Below the pieces are notes generated by a model that saw only the letters and a list, made by a program, of their open reading frames with translations, was not told the DNA's origin and did not search any database. A stretch of 64,000 nucleotides of DNA from Pannonibacter sp051860505 (GTDB lineage Bacteria; Pseudomonadota; Alphaproteobacteria; Rhizobiales; Stappiaceae), in contig NZ_JBHYDX010000001.1 of the NCBI RefSeq assembly GCF_051860505.1, positions 186,001 through 250,000 of the forward strand. Direction: 5' to 3'. Position 1 is the first letter of the stretch, and each line of letters begins with the position of its first letter. This document shows, piece after piece, positions 62,026-64,000 of the stretch. The translations under genes and the position numbers were made by a program.

Positions 62026-62331
62026 CCGGGCTCCGTGATTTCAAGGCCACGCGGGCATAATATTGAACGCCTTCGCGCTTGCAGCAATCGGTCTTTGCAG
62101 CAGGTCGGGCATCAGTTTGACCCGGCTCTATGCCTGGCGCAAAGCCGGATAACTCAGCAACTTGTTGATAAAACTGTCTCTGCGCCATGATTTCTCTGCA
62201 TTTGTTTGCGAATCGGGGCGATCCGCATGGATCGTGCGGAAGTGAGGAGAGGATCCGGTCGCTGCCGCGGGCAGGGGCCGTGCCAGAGGGCGCTGCAGGC
62301 GATGGATCCGCCAAGCAGAAGGTGAATACCC
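62026..62331. promoter_or_regulatory. Divergent promoter region of marR-like and MBL-fold genes
   Basis: A 306-base gap with no gene. A 10-base partial dyad CAACTTGTTG lies at 62158-62167, near the middle, in an AT-richer stretch and is the best-looking candidate for a MarR-type operator, though MarR sites are usually longer. Confidence 0.4.
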
Positions 62332-63327
62332 ATGAGCAAGACCAGCAGCGGCGCCGAGACGGAATCCGTCGCCATCGCAGAGGTGGGCAGAGGTTGCTTT
62401 GCCCTGGCCCGGCCCGGCCGTCCGACCCTCGGCGTTATCCGCGCGGAAGACTGTCTTGTCCTTGTCGATGCCCCGGCCAACAAGGATGACGCTGCGCCCG
62501 TGCTTGAAGCGCTGGACCGGCTGTCCGACAAGACGGTCAAGCATGTGGTCCTGACCCACTACCACGCGCGCCGCCGGCTGGGCGCCTCAGCCTTTGTTCC
62601 GGGCGAAGTCATTTCTTCCGACCTGACCCGGCGCCTGATCGAGGAGCGTGGTCGCCAGGACCTTGAGTGTGAGCAGGCCGCCCGGCAGCGCGAACAGCAG
62701 GGTCCGCTTCGCGCCACCTATGCCACTGGCCTGCCGGTGGACCCGAGCCTGACCTTTGCCTCCTCCCTGTCGCTGCGCCTGTCGGGCCGCGAGGTCCGGG
62801 TCATGCACTTGGGGCGGGGCCACACCATGGGCGATGTCGTGGTCTACGTGCCCGATAGCGGCGTCATGTTTGGCGGTGATCTGCTCGAGCCGGGCGGTTG
62901 CCCCGATACGCGCGACGGCCATCTTGCAGACTGGCTGCGGACGCTGGAGCGCATGCGTGCCTTCCGGGCGAATGCGCTGATTGCCGGCTGTGCCCCGGCC
63001 GTTGCCGGACCGACCCAGGTCGGCGAAGCCCTGAACCGCACGCGTGATTATCTCGATACCCTGCTTGGCACCGCCAAGGCCTGCGCCGACGAGCGCATGC
63101 CCCTGAAGGAGGCCTATGCCGCCATTCGTGACGCCATGGACCCGCGTTTCGGCAAGCTCGCCCACTACAATGCCCGCATGCCCTTCAACGTCGTCCGGGC
63201 ACTTGACGAGGCCGGGGGGCAGGACTTGCCCCAGGTCTGGACGGCGGATCGCTTCCGCCAGATCCTCGGCCTGCTCGGCGCGCAGGATCAGGCTGCAGAT
63301 CAGGGCGCGGCCAGCAACGCCGCCTGA
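62332..63327 (+). CDS. MBL-fold hydrolase-like protein with altered metal motif
   Basis: 331 residues of the metallo-beta-lactamase fold. The first metal motif reads LTHYHARRRLGAS (H76, H78), lacking the D-H of the usual HxHxDH; later ligands appear present in GRGHTMGD and MFGGDLLE. Subgroups with HYHA-x3-LGA exist, so this is a family feature rather than decay. A single-metal or modified centre is possible. Substrate unknown. AAGG precedes the ATG and a strong terminator follows. Confidence 0.85.
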   Translation: MSKTSSGAETESVAIAEVGRGCFALARPGRPTLGVIRAEDCLVLVDAPANKDDAAPVLEALDRLSDKTVKHVVLTHYHARRRLGASAFVPGEVISSDLTRRLIEERGRQDLECEQAARQREQQGPLRATYATGLPVDPSLTFASSLSLRLSGREVRVMHLGRGHTMGDVVVYVPDSGVMFGGDLLEPGGCPDTRDGHLADWLRTLERMRAFRANALIAGCAPAVAGPTQVGEALNRTRDYLDTLLGTAKACADERMPLKEAYAAIRDAMDPRFGKLAHYNARMPFNVVRALDEAGGQDLPQVWTADRFRQILGLLGAQDQAADQGAASNAA

Positions 63328-63355
63328 TCCACTGCACCGTGAACTCATTTGGCGA

Positions 63356-63380
63356 GGGGCCGGAACATTCCGGCCCCTTA
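63356..63380 (+). terminator. Rho-independent terminator after the MBL-fold gene
   Basis: Stem GGGGCCGGA/TCCGGCCCC (63356-63377) with a small loop, then TTACGCATTTTT. Lies 29 bases after the stop. Confidence 0.88.
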
Positions 63381-63493
63381 CGCATTTTTGCGCATGGGAC
63401 GCATCGGCACTGGTAGTCCACCCTGTCCGTGCCCACATCTGGTTCGGCGCTGGAAGCGCCCTCCGGCCTCAGGACACATCCGAAGGATCACTC

Positions 63494-64000
63494 ATGTCTC
63501 TGCGCACATCCGCTCTCGCCACCGCCGCCGCCCTGTGCGTGTCCCTGGCGCTGCCTTCCGGCGGTGCCCTGGCTGCCAGCGACGAACCGGATCTCATTTT
63601 CAAGAAATCGACCGTCTGGAAGTTCCTGACCCCCGACCACAAGTTGGCCACTTATGCCATCGACGATCCCGTGGTCGATGGCGTTGCCTGTCATTTCACC
63701 GTGCCGGAAAAGGGCGGGGTCGAAGGCTGGCTCGGCGTTGCAGAGGAAGTCTCCGACATTTCGCTCGCCTGCCGCCAGGTTGGGCCGATCACCTTCAAGG
63801 AAAAATTCGAGCAGGGCGACGAAATGTTCCGCCAGCGCCGCTCGTTCCTGTTCAAGAAGATGCGCATCGTGCGCGGCTGCGACGCCAAGCGCAACGTGCT
63901 GGTCTATCTCGTCTATTCCGACAAGATCATCGAAGGCAGCCCGAAAAACTCGACCTCGACCGTTCCGATCATGCCCTGGGGCGACCAGCCGGCCCCGCGT
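63494..64000 (+). CDS. creA: CreA family protein, 3' end beyond the window
   Basis: 169 residues visible, with the frame still open at the right edge; the family is about this length, so only the stop or a few codons are missing. A signal peptide (ALATAAALCVSLALP, cleavage near ALAA-SDEP) is followed by the CreA pattern: DDPVVDGVACHFT, EEVSDISLACRQVGPI and FKKMRIVRGCD. It is a periplasmic protein of unknown role. AAGGA lies just before the ATG. Confidence 0.92.
   Translation, partial: MSLRTSALATAAALCVSLALPSGGALAASDEPDLIFKKSTVWKFLTPDHKLATYAIDDPVVDGVACHFTVPEKGGVEGWLGVAEEVSDISLACRQVGPITFKEKFEQGDEMFRQRRSFLFKKMRIVRGCDAKRNVLVYLVYSDKIIEGSPKNSTSTVPIMPWGDQPAPR

Overview
The window is a gene-dense, GC-rich chromosomal segment of an alphaproteobacterium. 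Hyphomicrobiales (Rhizobiales) is the best guess, from an RkpA/RkpG-type polyketide synthase pair, a DUF2865 protein, non-pyrrolysine MttB-type methyltransferases with folate partners, and a plant-type DAHP synthase; a marine or soil Stappiaceae-like lineage would fit, but family level is inference. There is no CRISPR array, transposase gene or phage gene block that I can see.

Region 1 (1-10.5 kb) is a lipid/polyketide locus: the 3' part of a short-chain dehydrogenase, then in convergent orientation an alpha-oxoamine synthase (RkpG-like) translationally coupled to a 2532-residue KS-AT-DH-(pseudo)MT-ER-KR-ACP synthase (RkpA-like). By homology to rhizobial rkp genes it should make an aminated long-chain lipid used in K-antigen/capsule production.

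Region 2 (10.5-28.1 kb, with its probable regulator at 31.1-32.1 kb) is the most distinctive part: a corrinoid- and folate-dependent demethylation system for a quaternary amine such as glycine betaine. An MttB-type methyltransferase is divergent from a dimethylglycine/sarcosine dehydrogenase-like flavoenzyme (FAD + GcvT domains), followed by a homocysteine S-methyltransferase and a tripartite tricarboxylate-type transporter (TctC plus fused TctA-TctB). Convergent to these is an operon for a corrinoid protein, a DUF1638 protein, a small Virulence_fact-family protein, a methylene-THF reductase-like protein, a methyl-THF:corrinoid methyltransferase, a 113-residue helical protein and an ASKHA-ferredoxin corrinoid reactivase, with formate-THF ligase just upstream. 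Four of these enzymes carry arginine/glycine-rich terminal tails, which I regard as the most interesting unexplained signal. A GlxA/GbdR-like AraC regulator lies nearby.

Region 3 (28.2-40.4 kb) holds a GGDEF-EAL protein paired with a periplasmic molybdopterin-oxidoreductase-like protein, a mosaic of inverted repeats, ferredoxin-NADP reductase, a tight nonulosonic-acid operon (TPR glycosyltransferase-like protein, neuA, neuB, neuC, TylF-like methyltransferase) and a globin-coupled chemoreceptor.

Region 4 (40.4-42.7 kb) has tRNA-Val(CAC) and a short AT-richer island with a membrane/coiled-coil protein of unknown function and a small partner.

Region 5 (42.7-64 kb) is mostly housekeeping: gph, a soluble chemoreceptor with a PilZ domain, rpiA, a DUF2059 protein, glutathione reductase, an amine oxidase overlapping a CHASE4-GGDEF gene, a VIT-family transporter, class II DAHP synthase, a response regulator, nadE, an MFS transporter, gltX, a DUF2865 protein, a MarR regulator divergent from an MBL-fold protein, and creA (cut by the right edge). 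A two-gene module (a 202-residue protein of possible TIR/deoxyribosyltransferase-like fold plus a 69-residue protein) sits between the MFS gene and gltX. Several start sites were moved inside longer open frames on the basis of Shine-Dalgarno sequences and family alignment.
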